Positions 1-11,190 are shown, counted from the first letter of the stretch. The stretch: DNA of 64,000 bases from Stemphylium vesicarium (GCA_004380135.1 QXCR01000028.1:172871-236870); one strand, 5' to 3'. Notes: generated by a model from the letters alone, not told the origin. A program made the numbers and translations.

Positions 1-752
1 TTGCGTCACAAGTGGTCGGGCCATGGTGACCCACTGAGACTGGTCTGTATTCATGACGATGACAGTAGATGCAACGCCTAGGAGGATGTTGTTTTGGGAG
101 CGAAGTCGTGAAGTGCTGAGCTATCGTATGCGGACTCGAAGCTGACACAAGAAGACTATAAGGCCACAGTCGGGCTTGTAACCTTATAGCAGCCAGATGC
201 TGCGAATTTGCCCAGTGGCCCCATGCAGTCGCACCACCATGCTGTAAGCCTGCAGAGCCTGATCATCGGTTTGTATCCGTGGCTTAGCCGTGTCACCGAG
301 ACCGATAGCATTCTTGTGCTACTAATAGCATACCAACCTTGCTTCCACGCTTCGGCAACTACAGAACGCAGCAAGTGATCAGGATTTGTCAGGTATTTGG
401 AAATCAATGCATGCACTGCTGGAAAGCAGTTACTGGGCTAGTTTGATGTTGTGCCGAGAGGGGCGGGGCATCGTGGCGCGGGACACAACTGTGAAGGCTG
501 TCAGCACTAGATGGGGTAGAGTAGAGCCGGGGGTCTATGATTGGCGCGCCGCTAGTTGTGCTTCGGGGACCGAACAGATAGTGGGGAACGCGACATGCGG
601 GTCGGCGCGTAATTTTATTGCGCCTCTAAATCGGCGAACTATGGGACGGCGTTTGGAACTCGAACAAAGAAAAAAGGCTATTATGATTTACTTGGCGTAA
701 AGAAATCCTTTGAATTCGCGACTCTATGATGATAGATCATCGTTGAAGATTA
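1..752. other. Left-edge interval, no supported gene
   Basis: No convincing coding region. A reverse-strand open stretch at 156-416 (86 codons) has no recognisable domain. A reverse-strand ATG at 52-54 opens a frame that runs off the left edge and could be the start of an exon, but only about 18 codons are visible. The 3' end of the MFS gene lies just to the right. Confidence 0.4.
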
Positions 753-2606
753 CTAGACAGTCTCCTCACAGGATTTTAATGAGATCCTATCTTTCTCTTC
801 TCGCTCCAAAGGCGTTTGCTCATTCTCAAATTTGAGCCATTCCATTCCTGGTAGACATAGAAGCGACAGACATACTGCAACCAGTGCGACAATCATCGTG
901 TCTTTGATCGCTTCGCTGTACATGCTTCGGAGAGCATCTAACGCCACTGGGTTGTTAGTCAGACGATCAAGATGGGTCGCTCCTGCTGAGATGATCGCGT
1001 TGCGAGGTATTTGAGATGTTAGAGGATTGGCAGCTGCCATGTCAAAGACCTTGGTCAAAAACACCGGTTGACTGATAGCGAAAGCAAGAGCCCTAGAACG
1101 GTTAGCTTTTGACAGATCGCAAAGGCCTCTAAGAAACCTACGTTCCTAGCTGTAGACCGAACACGGTCAGACCATTTCCAAGCGAAAGGTCTTCCTCACT
1201 AAGAGAACCTGTTAGCTAAGGTTGGTCGTAACTGCAATCAACATACGGTAAAGCCGCCTGTAGAGCGATAAATGGCTGGTTGCCTCCGATACCAGCCCCG
1301 ACTCCAGCAAGGAACATGAAGACGGTCGAGTACGCAGTGGAGGTATTCAACCCAAGTGTGATGAGCAAGCCCGCAGCTACTGCGCTCATAGCGGTTCCGA
1401 CGACCATGTACGGCATCTTATATGATTAGAACATAGCCTTGAATGGGGTCTTGATACTCACATAGTGGCCAAACTTTGTGACCAGGATGCCAGATATTAT
1501 GATGAAAACGATCCGAGCTGCATCAAGCGCAATCATTCGAATACCACTATTGAGGGCAGATGTACTACGGATGGCTTGGAAGTATATTGGTATGTATTGA
1601 AGGTACTATAGGATTAGCCTGACGTAGTAGCTGTTGAATGAGAGGTGCTCACCACCGCCATCTGCAGACCAAACAGTATCAAGTACATGGTTCCGAAAAG
1701 AACGGTGCGTTGCTTGAGGATACGACGCGGTAAGAGCGACTTTTCACCGGTCCATTGTTGGGTAGCGGCAAATGCACAAAAGAGTGCTACAAATCCGACG
1801 AATAGCCCAATGACTTCGGAGGAGTCCCAGGGCTTTGTTTGTCCACCCCACTGCAGAGCGAGGAACAGGCATGTAAAGGCGGCCAGGAAGATGAACGTGC
1901 CAATCCAGTCCATCTGCTTGAGACGCTCGAGAGCTGGTAGTGACCGCAACGCTTCGTGTGATGTCTTAGGCTTGACCAGCAACAATACCATTAGTAGAGC
2001 AACAGCGCCGATTGGTATATTGATCCAGAAGCACCATCGCCAATTGACCCGGTCGGTGAAGATTCCTCCGATGATGGGGGAAGTGCAAGCACTGATCCCT
2101 TGGACACTCAGGACATATCCATAGTAGAGTGGCACCTGCTTCTTCGGTACCGAGTATCCTACGATCGTGAGAGTACCCTGGAGGATACCGGCAGCTCCGC
2201 ATCCTGCAATAACTCGTCCGAAAATGAAGGCCGTTGAAGTCGGTGCAGCTGCGCAAAGAATGGACCCAGCTTCGAAGATGATAATCGAGACGAGGTAGAC
2301 ATATCGGACGTTGAAGGACTTGAAGAATGACCCCAAGATCGGCTGAAGTGCGGTATGCGGTAGCATGTACCCTGAGCCATACCAGGCGAGGTCGTCGATG
2401 GCTTGAAATGAGGTCGTGATGCCTGGCGTTGCGACACCAATGATAGAGGCATCAACACCTGTGAGGAACATGCCCAACGCAAGAGAGATAGTGACAAGTG
2501 CCAACCGCCATCCCGTTAGGTATCGCGATCCATCATTGGACTCGTCAATCTTGTCGAAGGGCTTAACCGAAATTAGAGTCTTCGGGGAATCTGTCTTTTC
2601 GTTCAT
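753..2606 (-). CDS. MFS drug/metabolite exporter, DHA2 (14-TM) type
   Basis: Predicted 554-aa plasma-membrane H+ antiporter of the DHA2 family, which exports toxins, drugs and secondary metabolites. Five exons: 1653-2606, 1462-1605, 1247-1416, 1142-1198 and 753-1092; the lengths sum to 555 codons and every junction has GT/AG. The start at 2606 (MNEKTDSPKT) was preferred to an upstream ATG at 2675, because a cytosolic hydrophilic N-terminus is usual here. Visible family features are the first TM segment ending LTGVDASIIGVATPGI (motif D1-like), FGRVIAGCGAAGI (motif C/G region) and DRVNWRWCFWINIPIGAV, a signature typical of fungal DHA2 exporters. The last exon carries the final TM pair and an acidic tail. 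It is transcribed away from the P450 at 3207 across a shared promoter, which suggests co-regulation in a small cluster. The substrate is unknown. Confidence 0.88.
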
Positions 2607-3206
2607 CTTGAGAGTTACTGCAAAGCGAAAGCAAGATGTGAAAGCAAGAGGAATGAAAGAAAGCATTAGACCCACGAATACCGCCCGAACCGGGTAAGCA
2701 ATTTGGAAGGCTCGCCTGTACTACGCAGGCTGAACCCCTGTCCATATGCATGCACCACCATATATCCGGACGGTTCTTGGAGAAGTTGGTGGCCTGTGCA
2801 TGCATATGTGGAGTGTTTTGTTGTTTCACGACTTGGACAAGTACGATCTTGACGGGAAAGCACGCTAGCTATATTAGCGTTAGCTTACCGTGCCGCCCGC
2901 CCTTGCTTGGGATCAAAAAGTGGCAGCCCCACACACCAAACAAGCGACACCGTTGAGGATTAGCCTTTACGGTGTGGCCAAACGCAACCGCTGCGCCTCA
3001 ATCGTGCAGCTTGCTCATCATACGACGGCACAAATTAAGATTGTGAGCTGAGCCGCCCCCTTGGCAGCTGTTGTGCTCGACGCTAATGCAAGCGACCATG
3101 CCTTTCGCTTGACACACTAATGGTGAAGCAGTGAACGTAACCTTTGATCGTTCTCTCTCAAATTTGTTCCGCCATCGTTAGCGAAAGGAACGAACTGTCA
3201 GCCATC
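2607..3206. promoter_or_regulatory. Divergent MFS/P450 promoter with 13-bp inverted repeat
   Basis: This 600-bp interval lies between two divergent start codons. It contains a perfect 13-bp inverted repeat, CATATGCATGCAC at 2743-2755 and its complement at 2796-2808, about 40 bp apart. Each arm holds an ATGCAT core. A CCGGACGG motif at 2766-2773 resembles half-sites of Zn2Cys6 regulators. Shared regulation of exporter and oxidase is an inference. Confidence 0.45.
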
Positions 3207-5016
3207 ATGGCACTGCTAACGGTAATGCTCACTCTCCTCGCCTTTCCGGCCGCATTGCTATACTGGACCATGCAGTCACTTGCCCGCAACCGCGCTAAAG
3301 CGAAAGCAACTGGCCTTCCTCACCTCGAGCGCTGGATATCCCCAATCAACCCCTTCTGGTTGCTATACGGCAGCTCTTTCGTACGACTTTGTGAGCGCTT
3401 CGGCATTGCTAGCGAGAATCTTTCCCGTATCTACTCGTACGGTTGGGAAGCCAATGCACGTGCTGAAGTCCATGAGTACGCAAAGAGCGATGTCGTGCTT
3501 GTGGTTCACCCTGGGGGTCTCCAGCTGTGTGTCGCAGACGCTGGCATCATTTATGATATTCTACAGAGGCGCACCGATTTCCGCCGCAACATGGAGGAAA
3601 TGGCTGTCCTGAACGTGTATGGCAAGAACTTGTCAACAACAGACGACCAAGAATGGCAGCGGCATCGCAAGATGACAGCAGTCACCTTCACCGAGAAGAA
3701 TAATGAGCTGGTCTGGATGCAGTCGTTAACACAGGCGAAAGGTAAGCGACGCAAACCGTCACTTAATGTGATTTCTTATTGACCGAATGGGTAGGCATGC
3801 TGGAGTACTGGACGGTGCGATCCAAGAGACCTGTCCGTTCGACTGCGGAGGACACCAAGATCCTTACGCTCAACGTACTCGCTGCAGCCTTGTTCAACAG
3901 GCCATATCCGTTTGAGGGACAGGCTGAAGAGAGCGAAGACCGACACGCCGACGATAAATCCTACATGTATCGCGCTTCCTTGTCTACCATTCTTGGCTCC
4001 ATCATCCAAATCTTCATCTGTGGGGAAGAAGGACTGAAAGCTTGGTGGACGCCCAAGTCGTGGAAAGGTGCCGCGGACGCAATGGCCACCTTCCGCTCCT
4101 ACATTCTGAGTCTGATGGATGACGAGCGATTGTACCTGAAGCAAGGGAAGACAGACCATGGACATCTCGTCGCGCGTCTAGTGAAAGCATCCGAGGTAGA
4201 GCAAGGATCTGATGAGAAGGTCAACATGACCCAGGAAGAGATTATCAGCAATCTCTTTGTGTATGCTTTTGCTGGAAACGATACCACAGCAATCGCACTG
4301 ACTAATCTGATAATCCACATGTCAGCAAATCCGCAGACACAGGATTGGATCGCCGAAGAACTGCAACACTACCTGCGCAGCAGCGACCCGGAGTCTTGGA
4401 ACTATGACAACTTCAAGAAGCTGAAGCGCTGCAGTGCTGTAATTGTAAGTGTTGTCTACTTCACGACTCGCATCAATTTGTCATGGCTAATATCATATAG
4501 ATGGAGACGCTGCGCATATGCCATCCGCTCTCTCAGCTTGTAAAGACCACTGGCCCTACTGCGCAGCCTCTGAAGTTCAACGGCGAGACTTACATCATTC
4601 CCGCGGGAACGTCAGTACACTGCTCTCTTCCAGCTCTCCATTCGCATCCGAAGTACTGGGGCCCTAATCCTCTTGCTTGGAACCCTAAGCAGCATCTTAG
4701 CACCTCAGACAGCAAGAAGCTTGATTCATTTGAAGGCGAAAGACTAGCCCCTGATACCTCAGATCACTTCATGCCATGGGCATGGGGTCAGCGTGTTTGT
4801 CCTGGCAAGCGCTTCTCTCAAGTCGAGCTTGTCGCTGTCCTGGCGGCGCTATTCAGAGACTGGAAGGTGGAGGTTGTACCTGAACAAGGTGAGACTTCGG
4901 AGCAGGCAAGCGAGAGGGCATGGTCGAGCAGTTTGAAGGTCGATCACGAAGGTCACATGTTGCATGAGATGGTCAACCCACAGAGTGTGGGCTTGAAGTG
5001 GGTGAAGCGGGGCTGA
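3207..5016 (+). CDS. Cytochrome P450 monooxygenase (first copy)
   Basis: Predicted 566-aa ER-anchored haem-thiolate monooxygenase. Three exons: 3207-3741, 3795-4444 and 4501-5016. The start at 3207 was chosen because it has a good ATG context and leads straight into a hydrophobic anchor (MALLTVMLTLLAFPAALLYW); an ATG 63 bp upstream gives a less typical N-terminus. Diagnostic motifs are the I-helix AGNDTT at residues 338-343, the K-helix ETLR at 397-400, and the haem loop WAWGQRVCPG with the axial ligand Cys495. The first position of the usual FxxGxRxCxG loop is Trp rather than Phe. All essential residues are present, so it should be active. Together with the neighbouring exporter and the P450 at 6367 it suggests a small secondary-metabolism or detoxification cluster. 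No backbone enzyme (PKS, NRPS, terpene synthase) is in view. The substrate cannot be inferred. Confidence 0.9.
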
Positions 5017-6366
5017 ACTGTCGAAGCTCGCCTGAGCTCGGTAACCATCTTTTAGGAACTGGAGAGTCGGAAGAAGCACTAACACCTGGGACCCGTCTCA
5101 CCCATCCCGCCCTGCTCGACGCGGGCAAGCCATTGCAATCTCACAAAAAGTAAGACATGTACAAGGTAAAACAACTAAACAACTTCATATCACAAATGCA
5201 GCTTGTATCAGCTATTCCATTCCTCCAATGCTAGCCGTTCTTGTACATGATCGGGTATAGACCTCACAGACAGAATCACATGCAAGTTACGAATGCAAAA
5301 ACTCATACTTTCACAGCCCCCAACTCCCTGTTGCTCGAATCCCGGTCATTTACTGAATCTCCAGGTCCAATACATCCAAAAACTAATCAACTGTGCCCAT
5401 ATCCAAAATTAGAAACTGAACTTTAGCCTATTAGCCCCGTTTAACCGCTGCGCTATAACCCCTGCAAAATGGTGGATGTTGGGGGCTGAAGCTAGAGCGC
5501 CGGTCAAGAACTCAGCCTCCGTGCCACACTGTACTCCACCCGCACGGGCAATCCCATCGTTCCTGCCGGGAAAGGCGCAGGAAACACCACACGGGACCAC
5601 TAGCGCGAATGTTTGCATGTTTGCACCGGAACAATATTCAGTTGATCCTGCCTCTCGTGTTGCAGCGGAAGTCGGATCCAAGCCACCCACCACTACAGTC
5701 AGACTGTCGAGGCAACTACAACACAGGCCTCAGGTCTCTACAACACGATTACAGCGACTTATAACTGCAAAGACATTCACACTGCTATATCCGACTTTCG
5801 CTGCGACGCAGGAGCCGCGAAGGCTGACGGCATGGTGGGCCCCCAACGAAACATGCGGGTATGGCTTACGATCGATCTTGATTTCGCTTGCGTGCGAGCT
5901 AAGCCTCAACACTATATTACGGGACTCGAGGTTAACCTTCTACCATGTGTTTTTTCCGTGTGGACGCGAGGCTGTTCGGTGACCGAAGCGTAGGATCAAT
6001 AACCGTGCCTCCACCTGATGAGAATATCCCCCGCATATATGGTTCTGACGACATGCATGAGGGTATTGTAATCGTTGATTGGCCGATTTGCAAGTTAACT
6101 TGATCCAGATATCACGGTGTACGGTATTTCTGCCTAGACAAAGAACTATAAGCCGTGGGGGCGAAGGATTGTCCTTGATGTCCGAAGCCCTGCGGCTTAT
6201 GGGGGCGTAGTTCTTGAGCCTTGAGAGAATGTGCTATATCAGGAGTGGGATGTAGTACTCATGTAGTGTATATACCTGCTGTTAAGACGGTAGGAGTATG
6301 GAAATAAATTTCATAGCTTTCTGTAACTTTCTCCATCTCAAGTCACCTTCTCACCAGTCATTCAAG
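5017..6366. other. Intergenic interval between two P450 genes
   Basis: 1.35 kb with no supported gene. Open stretches at 5409-5693 (-) and 5476-5982 (+) overlap each other and show no domain. The right end carries an unusual nested hairpin (listed separately) about 150 bp before the next gene. Confidence 0.45.
6141..6215. repeat. Nested interrupted hairpin upstream of second P450
   Basis: The left arm AAGAACTATAAGCCG (6141-6155) pairs with CGGCTTA (6193-6199) plus TAGTTCTT (6208-6215). The two right-hand pieces are separated by TGGGGGCG, which is also present as a direct copy at 6156-6163. A smaller AAGGA...TCCTT hairpin sits inside. It ends about 150 bp before the P450 start. It may be a regulatory or 5'-UTR structure, or the relic of a mobile element. 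Confidence 0.5.
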
Positions 6367-8123
6367 ATGCTGTCCGACGTCCTCACAATCGGTCTCTACG
6401 ACCTCCCCTGGTCCCGCATAGCCATCTTCACAGCGCTCTTTTTCCTTCTCGAGCGCATCGCGACAAACACCCTCCTCTATGCCTCCCGCCCGCGCAACAT
6501 GAAAATCGCCGGCCTCCCCCTCTGGCCCGGAAAATGGCTCTCAGAACTCGACTTCATCCTCAAAGGCGCCGACCGCCTCGTGCAACGAGCAAACGAACTA
6601 GGGCCTGGTGTCTTCGCCATGCCCGCCCTATCAACGTACCAAGTGCTCGTCTCTTCACCCAGCCAAATCCAGGAATTCACCAAAGCGGGCGAAGACAGTA
6701 TGTCTTTTAGGGCGGCTATGAACGAGGTACGTCCCTTTCCATATCCCCACCCCCTTCTGAAATCAGTGAGATGAGAGATATTGACTAATCATCCCCCAGC
6801 GCCTCTTCTTCAAACACACAATGTTCGGCTTTGAGCTGAATGATGTGGATCCGCATGATAGTATCCCCAGACGCGTGTTTAAGACGGTTGCTCGGGAGAA
6901 TTTACCCAATCTCTCTGCTATTATGAGACAGAGGGTTGAGGAGGTGTTTGCGAGGATAAGAGGGGAAGGCGAGGGCGCGATGGAAGAAGGAGATGAAGCG
7001 GTGATTAGTGCATTCGATTTGAGCAAGAGTTTGATTGCGAGGATGAATAATCAGTTGCTTTTTGGAGATGAGCTTGGTACGTCCATTTCCTCTACTTCCG
7101 GTACAGCGAGAAATGGAGAAGGAGCTAACGAAAACACAGCTAGCAACGACGAATTCGAAGAACAAAGCGTAAGATATGCATGGCACACAATAATCGTCAT
7201 GCAAATCCTGCGCCAAATTCCCTCCTTATTCGTCCCCTTTGTCGCGAAAATCTTCCTCAGGTGGAGCGGCAGCATGCACTACGTCGGCTCGCGCGTCCAG
7301 AACCTCGTCAACGAACGCCTCTCAAACCGTACGCAGGAAAGGAATGAGAAGGCGCGGCTCGATGGCACGGAGTGGGTTATCAGCGCGTCTTCCACCCCCG
7401 CACAACTCTCTCCCCAGCGCCTAGTCCAACAAATGATCGCCCTGCTGTTCGCGAGCATGCACCAGATGCAAATGGCCACCTGCTGGGCGCTCATCGACTT
7501 ATGCGCACACCAAGAACACATTCCCACTCTAAGAAAAGAGATCCACGACGTCTTCAGCTCCGGGTGCGTGAACCCATACAACAAGCTCCACTTCATGGAC
7601 GCTTTTCTCCGCGAATCAAGTCGTTTGAACCCCCTCGATGGACTCACCACGCAGCGAAAAGCGATGCGGGATTTCTATTTCTCGAATGGAGCGGGCATGG
7701 TGCCCAAGGGCAATCTGGTCGCCATACCGCAGAAGGTTGTTATGCGGGATCCGGAGAGATATGAGAATCCTGAAGCCTTCGACCCTTACCGGTGGATGGG
7801 GCAGGGAGGGGAAGAAGAGGCGAATACAATGTTTACGGATGTCAATTGGAAGTTTACGTTTTGGGGGAGTCCGAGGAAGGCTTGGTAAGTCACTCTTTAT
7901 TTTTAATGAAGAGGAGGTTTGCTAACGAACATTGAATAGCCCTGGACGGTGGTACGCTTCTTTCGCACTGAAGCATATTCTTGTGCATTTGCTCACGAAT
8001 TATGATCTCAGGCTAGTGAATAAAGATGCACCGAGGTTTCATATCTGGACTACGGCGATTGTACCGAGGTCGGATGTTTGTATTACTTTGAAGGTACGGG
8101 AAGCGGGAGACATCTCGAGTTGA
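6367..8123 (+). CDS. Cytochrome P450 monooxygenase (second, CYP68-like)
   Basis: Predicted 521-aa P450. Four exons: 6367-6726, 6800-7076, 7140-7884 and 7940-8123. The start at 6367 precedes an N-terminal hydrophobic anchor; an ATG at 6298 lies upstream in frame but gives an atypical N-terminus. K-helix ExxR is ESSR (371-374). The haem loop is FWGSPRKACPGRWYA, with Cys461 encoded across the last intron. The I-helix reads FASMHQMQMAT around 316-326 and lacks the canonical acid-Thr pair of AGxDT. That pattern is known from fungal P450s related to ent-kaurene oxidase and the CYP68 group, which favours a terpenoid-type substrate; this is inference. It is only distantly related to the P450 at 3207, so the two are not a recent tandem duplication. 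The OGG1 pseudogene starts 3 bp after its stop on the other strand. Confidence 0.88.
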
Positions 8124-8125
8124 GG

Positions 8126-9046
8126 CTAGGCTCGTTGCCGCTTGCTCCTTCGGGTGATGGTCTCATTTTGCTTTAACTGTACAATGGCATGTTCATCATC
8201 TTCTGGCTCCTTCTTTATGCGCTTCCGCTTCGTAGACTCTTTCTTGATGGTATCGGTGATTGATGATTGATCGTCTTCTTTCGTGACAGCGACTTCCTCC
8301 TCTTTGACTTCTGCTAGTAGCACTTGGTCTGGACTATTGGAGAATCGTGTTTTGTATTGTGCTACGAGAACTGAGATCTATATCTCTGCCGGCTAGCGTT
8401 GTGGGCGCTAAGCCTCGTACGTACTAGCCTGGAGTGAGTGAGAGATGGGATGGAACCTGGGTCATATACCCTAAGGCCCACACGGTGGCTGACAACTTCT
8501 ACTTTTGCTATGACTTTTTCTGAAAAAGCTTTCAGGTCTGCTGTGAAGAGGACAGAATGCGCCCATCCCGCTTCTTTACCCCAGAGCATTCGGAAGAGGT
8601 TGCCGAGCGCAGCATATATTGCAGCCGTCAAGCTGCTATGCTTGCCCTTGCCGAATCGGTAATCCCGTTGCACGATTTGCCAGACGTGTGTGGACCGGCA
8701 CAGCCTCAGACCAGCCAAGACCAAAGAGACATACACAGTCTGCTACTTTCGGGCCTATACCGTGCAGTGCTAGGAGCTCTTCGTGCGCTTCCCGACCACC
8801 TTCGAGCATCTCTCCAGCCGATTTCTCTGGGACACCGAACTGAGGGCACTCGGGGTTACTGAGGTCTTCCAATCATTCCATGCCCTTCTACTCGAATACC
8901 ATCCGCGTAGTCTTCGCAATATACTTCGCTATATATCCGAAACCAAGTTTCTGGAGATGCGCTTCAACGTCAGGACCAGAGAGTGCTGCTGGTGTGGGAA
9001 AGTCATCCTACGGCACATTATCGATAACGTAGGTTACATGCGAGTG
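8126..9046 (-). pseudogene. OGG1: OGG1 8-oxoguanine DNA glycosylase pseudogene, 5' end missing
   Basis: Reverse-strand reading shows clear OGG1 blocks. These are DFPTPAALSG then HLQKLGFGYIAKYI (about 9000-8905), the helix-hairpin-helix LLALHGIGPKVADCVCLFGL (about 8790-8725), HVWQIVQRDYRFGKG (about 8695-8650), LGNLFRMLWGKEAGWAHSVLF (about 8600-8540), and a basic C-terminal tail with RSKRQRA ending at 8126. The family excises 8-oxoguanine opposite C. The copy is dead: an in-frame TAG lies after MVFE and a TGA after GME where Trp is expected. A frameshift, a net loss of two bases, falls inside the VPVD-x-H motif near 8703 and removes the catalytic Asp. There is also a stop near 9008. The N-terminal half is absent; the frame stops at a transposon. 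Whether another OGG1 exists elsewhere in the genome is unknown. Confidence 0.85.
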
Positions 9047-9053
9047 GCGAATA

Positions 9054-9097
9054 CTATGGTTGGGCACTAGTCGACTCAGGTCGCTACTCGCCTCACC
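9054..9097 (+). repeat. Left 44-bp terminal inverted repeat
   Basis: Exact reverse complement of 11147-11190. It is preceded by TA at 9052-9053. Confidence 0.95.
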
Positions 9098-9152
9098 CGA
9101 ACATCATAACATCGAAATCGTCCCAACTTCAGCGCGTCATAACTCCACCACT

Positions 9153-11036
9153 ATGGACCTAATTTAAGAAGCAATTAAATGTTTAGAATCGCGTGAAGCT
9201 GGAGAACAACTCTCTTACCGCAAAGTTGCAAAATTATTTAATATTAGTCTAACAACGTTAGCGCGGAGGCACTAGGGCAAACAGCGACTAGATGCAACCT
9301 ACCGCGCTGATAGGCGCTTACTTAACCCACAACAAGAGCATGAACTTGTGTTATACATAGAAAGATGCACAAGGAGAGGCTTGCCGCCGACGCGCGAGAT
9401 GGTACAAAATTTCGCTTCGACAGTGACAGAGTGGGAGGTTTCCCAAAGCTGGGTTACTCGGTTTCTCCATCGCTACGCCGACAAGCTTACCATCAAATGG
9501 AGCCCTAGAATCGATCGCAATAGGCACAAAGCCGATTCATCATACAAGTACAAGCTCTACTTTGATTTGTTGCATTCAAAGATGCGCGAACACGCTATTA
9601 ACGCGCGCAATACGTACAATATGGATGAGAAGGGCTTCTTTGTCGGTGTCTCAAAACGCGGCAAAAGAATCTTCACCAAGGCCTCATTGCGCTCAAATCA
9701 GTCGGTAGCTGCTGTGCAAGATGGCAAACGGGAATGGGTAATGCTGCTGGCTTGCGTATGCGCTTCTGGAGAGGCATTGCCGCCAGCGCTTGTGTACCAG
9801 GGCTCAGCTGGACTTCAATCGAGCTGGCTCGACGCCGTAGAGGCCGAGAAACACGAGATTTTCTTCTCAAACTCATCCACAGGGTGGAGAAATAATAAGA
9901 TAGGATTGGCTTGGCTTAAGCAGGTATTTGATCGCCATACGAAGCAGAAAGCGCGTCGCGATTACCGACTCCTCATCCTCGACGGCCACGGCAGCCATGT
10001 CACCACCGATTTTATCGATTTTTGCGACGGCAATCAGATCCTCCTAGCTATATTTCCACCGCATACTACCCATAGTCTCTAGCCGCTCGATATAGTGATA
10101 TTTGGGGCTCTATCGCAATACTATACTTAAGAACTCGATCGCCACATCTACCATACGTAGAACCTTATAAGGACTACAAAACGCGATTTCTTTAGCCTCT
10201 TTTGGCCCGCGTGGAGGTCTACAATGACGCCCGATCTTATTTTGAAGAGTTTTCAAGCTACAGGCGTCTGGCCGATGGATGCAGACGCTGTACTAAAACG
10301 CTTCAACAACCACCAACAACAACAAGATGAGGCTCCAGAACTCGGGCAACCCGGTGATGGCGATAGATGGAGAGAGCTGCGAAAATTTCTAGACTCTGCG
10401 CTGCAGTCTGGGTTAAAAGTTAACCAAGATCGGATTAAGTCTTCATTTCATTCTCTACAGGTACAAAACGAGCTTGTCAACCACGAAAACGACGGTCTAC
10501 GCGGCGAGCTTAGCACTAAAAGAAAGCAGAAACCTTAGCGCGTAACACTAACTACTCTAGACGGCGACGACTATCATGGCGGCGCTACATTTATGAGTCC
10601 TAGGAAGCTGCGCACAGCGCGCGTGCATAGCTGCACAACAAGACGAAGCCGACCAACTACGACTCCAGAAAACTCACGATAGAGAGCTTAAAGCGGCGGC
10701 AACAGCATACAAAAAGCAACTGGCGGAGGCAGCAAAGGTGGCCCGACAGCATGCCAAAGAGGAGCGCGATCGCGAGCGCAAGGCAAGGGCTGAGGAACTC
10801 GCTGCAAGCCGGGCACTCAAAAAGCAACAACGCGACGCTGCAACTACACAAAAATCTCACGATACACCCACAGGACCCAAGCGAAAAGCCTCACACAAAG
10901 CAGCAAAAAATCCGATAAAGAGTCGTCGTGTTGGTGGTGGTCAAACTGGTGCTGACGCTGGTCCGCCGGCTGCGTCTCCCCCACCAAAAACCAGCGCGCG
11001 CGGACGCCAAATCAAGACGCCAGCGAAATTCAAGTA
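9153..11036 (+). pseudogene. Fot1/pogo-type DDE transposase, inactivated by nonsense changes
   Basis: Read from ATG 9153, the protein has an N-terminal Psq-type helix-turn-helix (YRKVAKLFNISLTTLARRH) and a CENP-B-like domain (GLPPTREMVQNFAS to VTRFLHRY). The DDE_1 catalytic core follows with all three acidic positions visible: NMDEKGF, LILDGHGSH and PLDIVIF. The C-terminus is a Lys/Arg/Gln-rich coiled coil. The frame is broken by TAA (9165), TAG (9270), and TAG, TAA and TAG between 10081 and 10165, then TAG at 10536. Each replaces a position where Gln is expected, i.e. CAA or CAG changed to TAA or TAG. A frameshift near 10620 separates the coiled-coil tail. This all-CpA-to-TpA pattern is what RIP produces. 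Open blocks remain at 9348-10082 and 10224-10538. Confidence 0.9.
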
Positions 11037-11146
11037 GATAGAAAGTTTCGCATACAGCTATATACCAATACACTAGAAATTCTCGCGATAATCGCTTTTG
11101 GGGCTGCCTCTACAGCCTCATCTTTTTGGTCGTCCGATCTTGGTGA

Positions 11147-11190
11147 GGTGAGGCGAGTAGCGACCTGAGTCGACTAGTGCCCAACCATAG
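11147..11190 (-). repeat. Right 44-bp terminal inverted repeat
   Basis: Exact reverse complement of the left repeat, followed by TA at 11191-11192. Confidence 0.95.

Larger units (their letters stand above)
9054..11190 (+). mobile_element. Fot1/pogo-type (Tc1/mariner) DNA transposon, 2137 bp
   Basis: Both ends carry a perfect 44-bp terminal inverted repeat beginning CTATGGTTGGGCACTAGTCG (9054-9097 and 11147-11190). A TA dinucleotide flanks each end (9052-9053 and 11191-11192), the usual Tc1/mariner target duplication. Inside lies one transposase gene of the Fot1/pogo class, disrupted by several stops. The element abuts the truncated OGG1 pseudogene on its left. Intact identical ends together with a dead transposase suggest that this copy could only move with a transposase supplied in trans. 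Confidence 0.93.

Noticed and set aside
1..54. Possible start of a reverse-strand gene running off the left edge
   Set aside because: Only about 18 codons are visible and no motif; cannot be supported.
5440..5465. tRNA A-box-like sequence on the reverse strand (TAGCGCAGCGG)
   Set aside because: No B box at the proper spacing and no cloverleaf could be drawn.
9153..10538. Reassignment of TAA/TAG to Gln as an explanation for the transposase stops
   Set aside because: All surrounding nuclear genes use TAA and TAG as normal stops, so RIP-like mutation is the simpler explanation.
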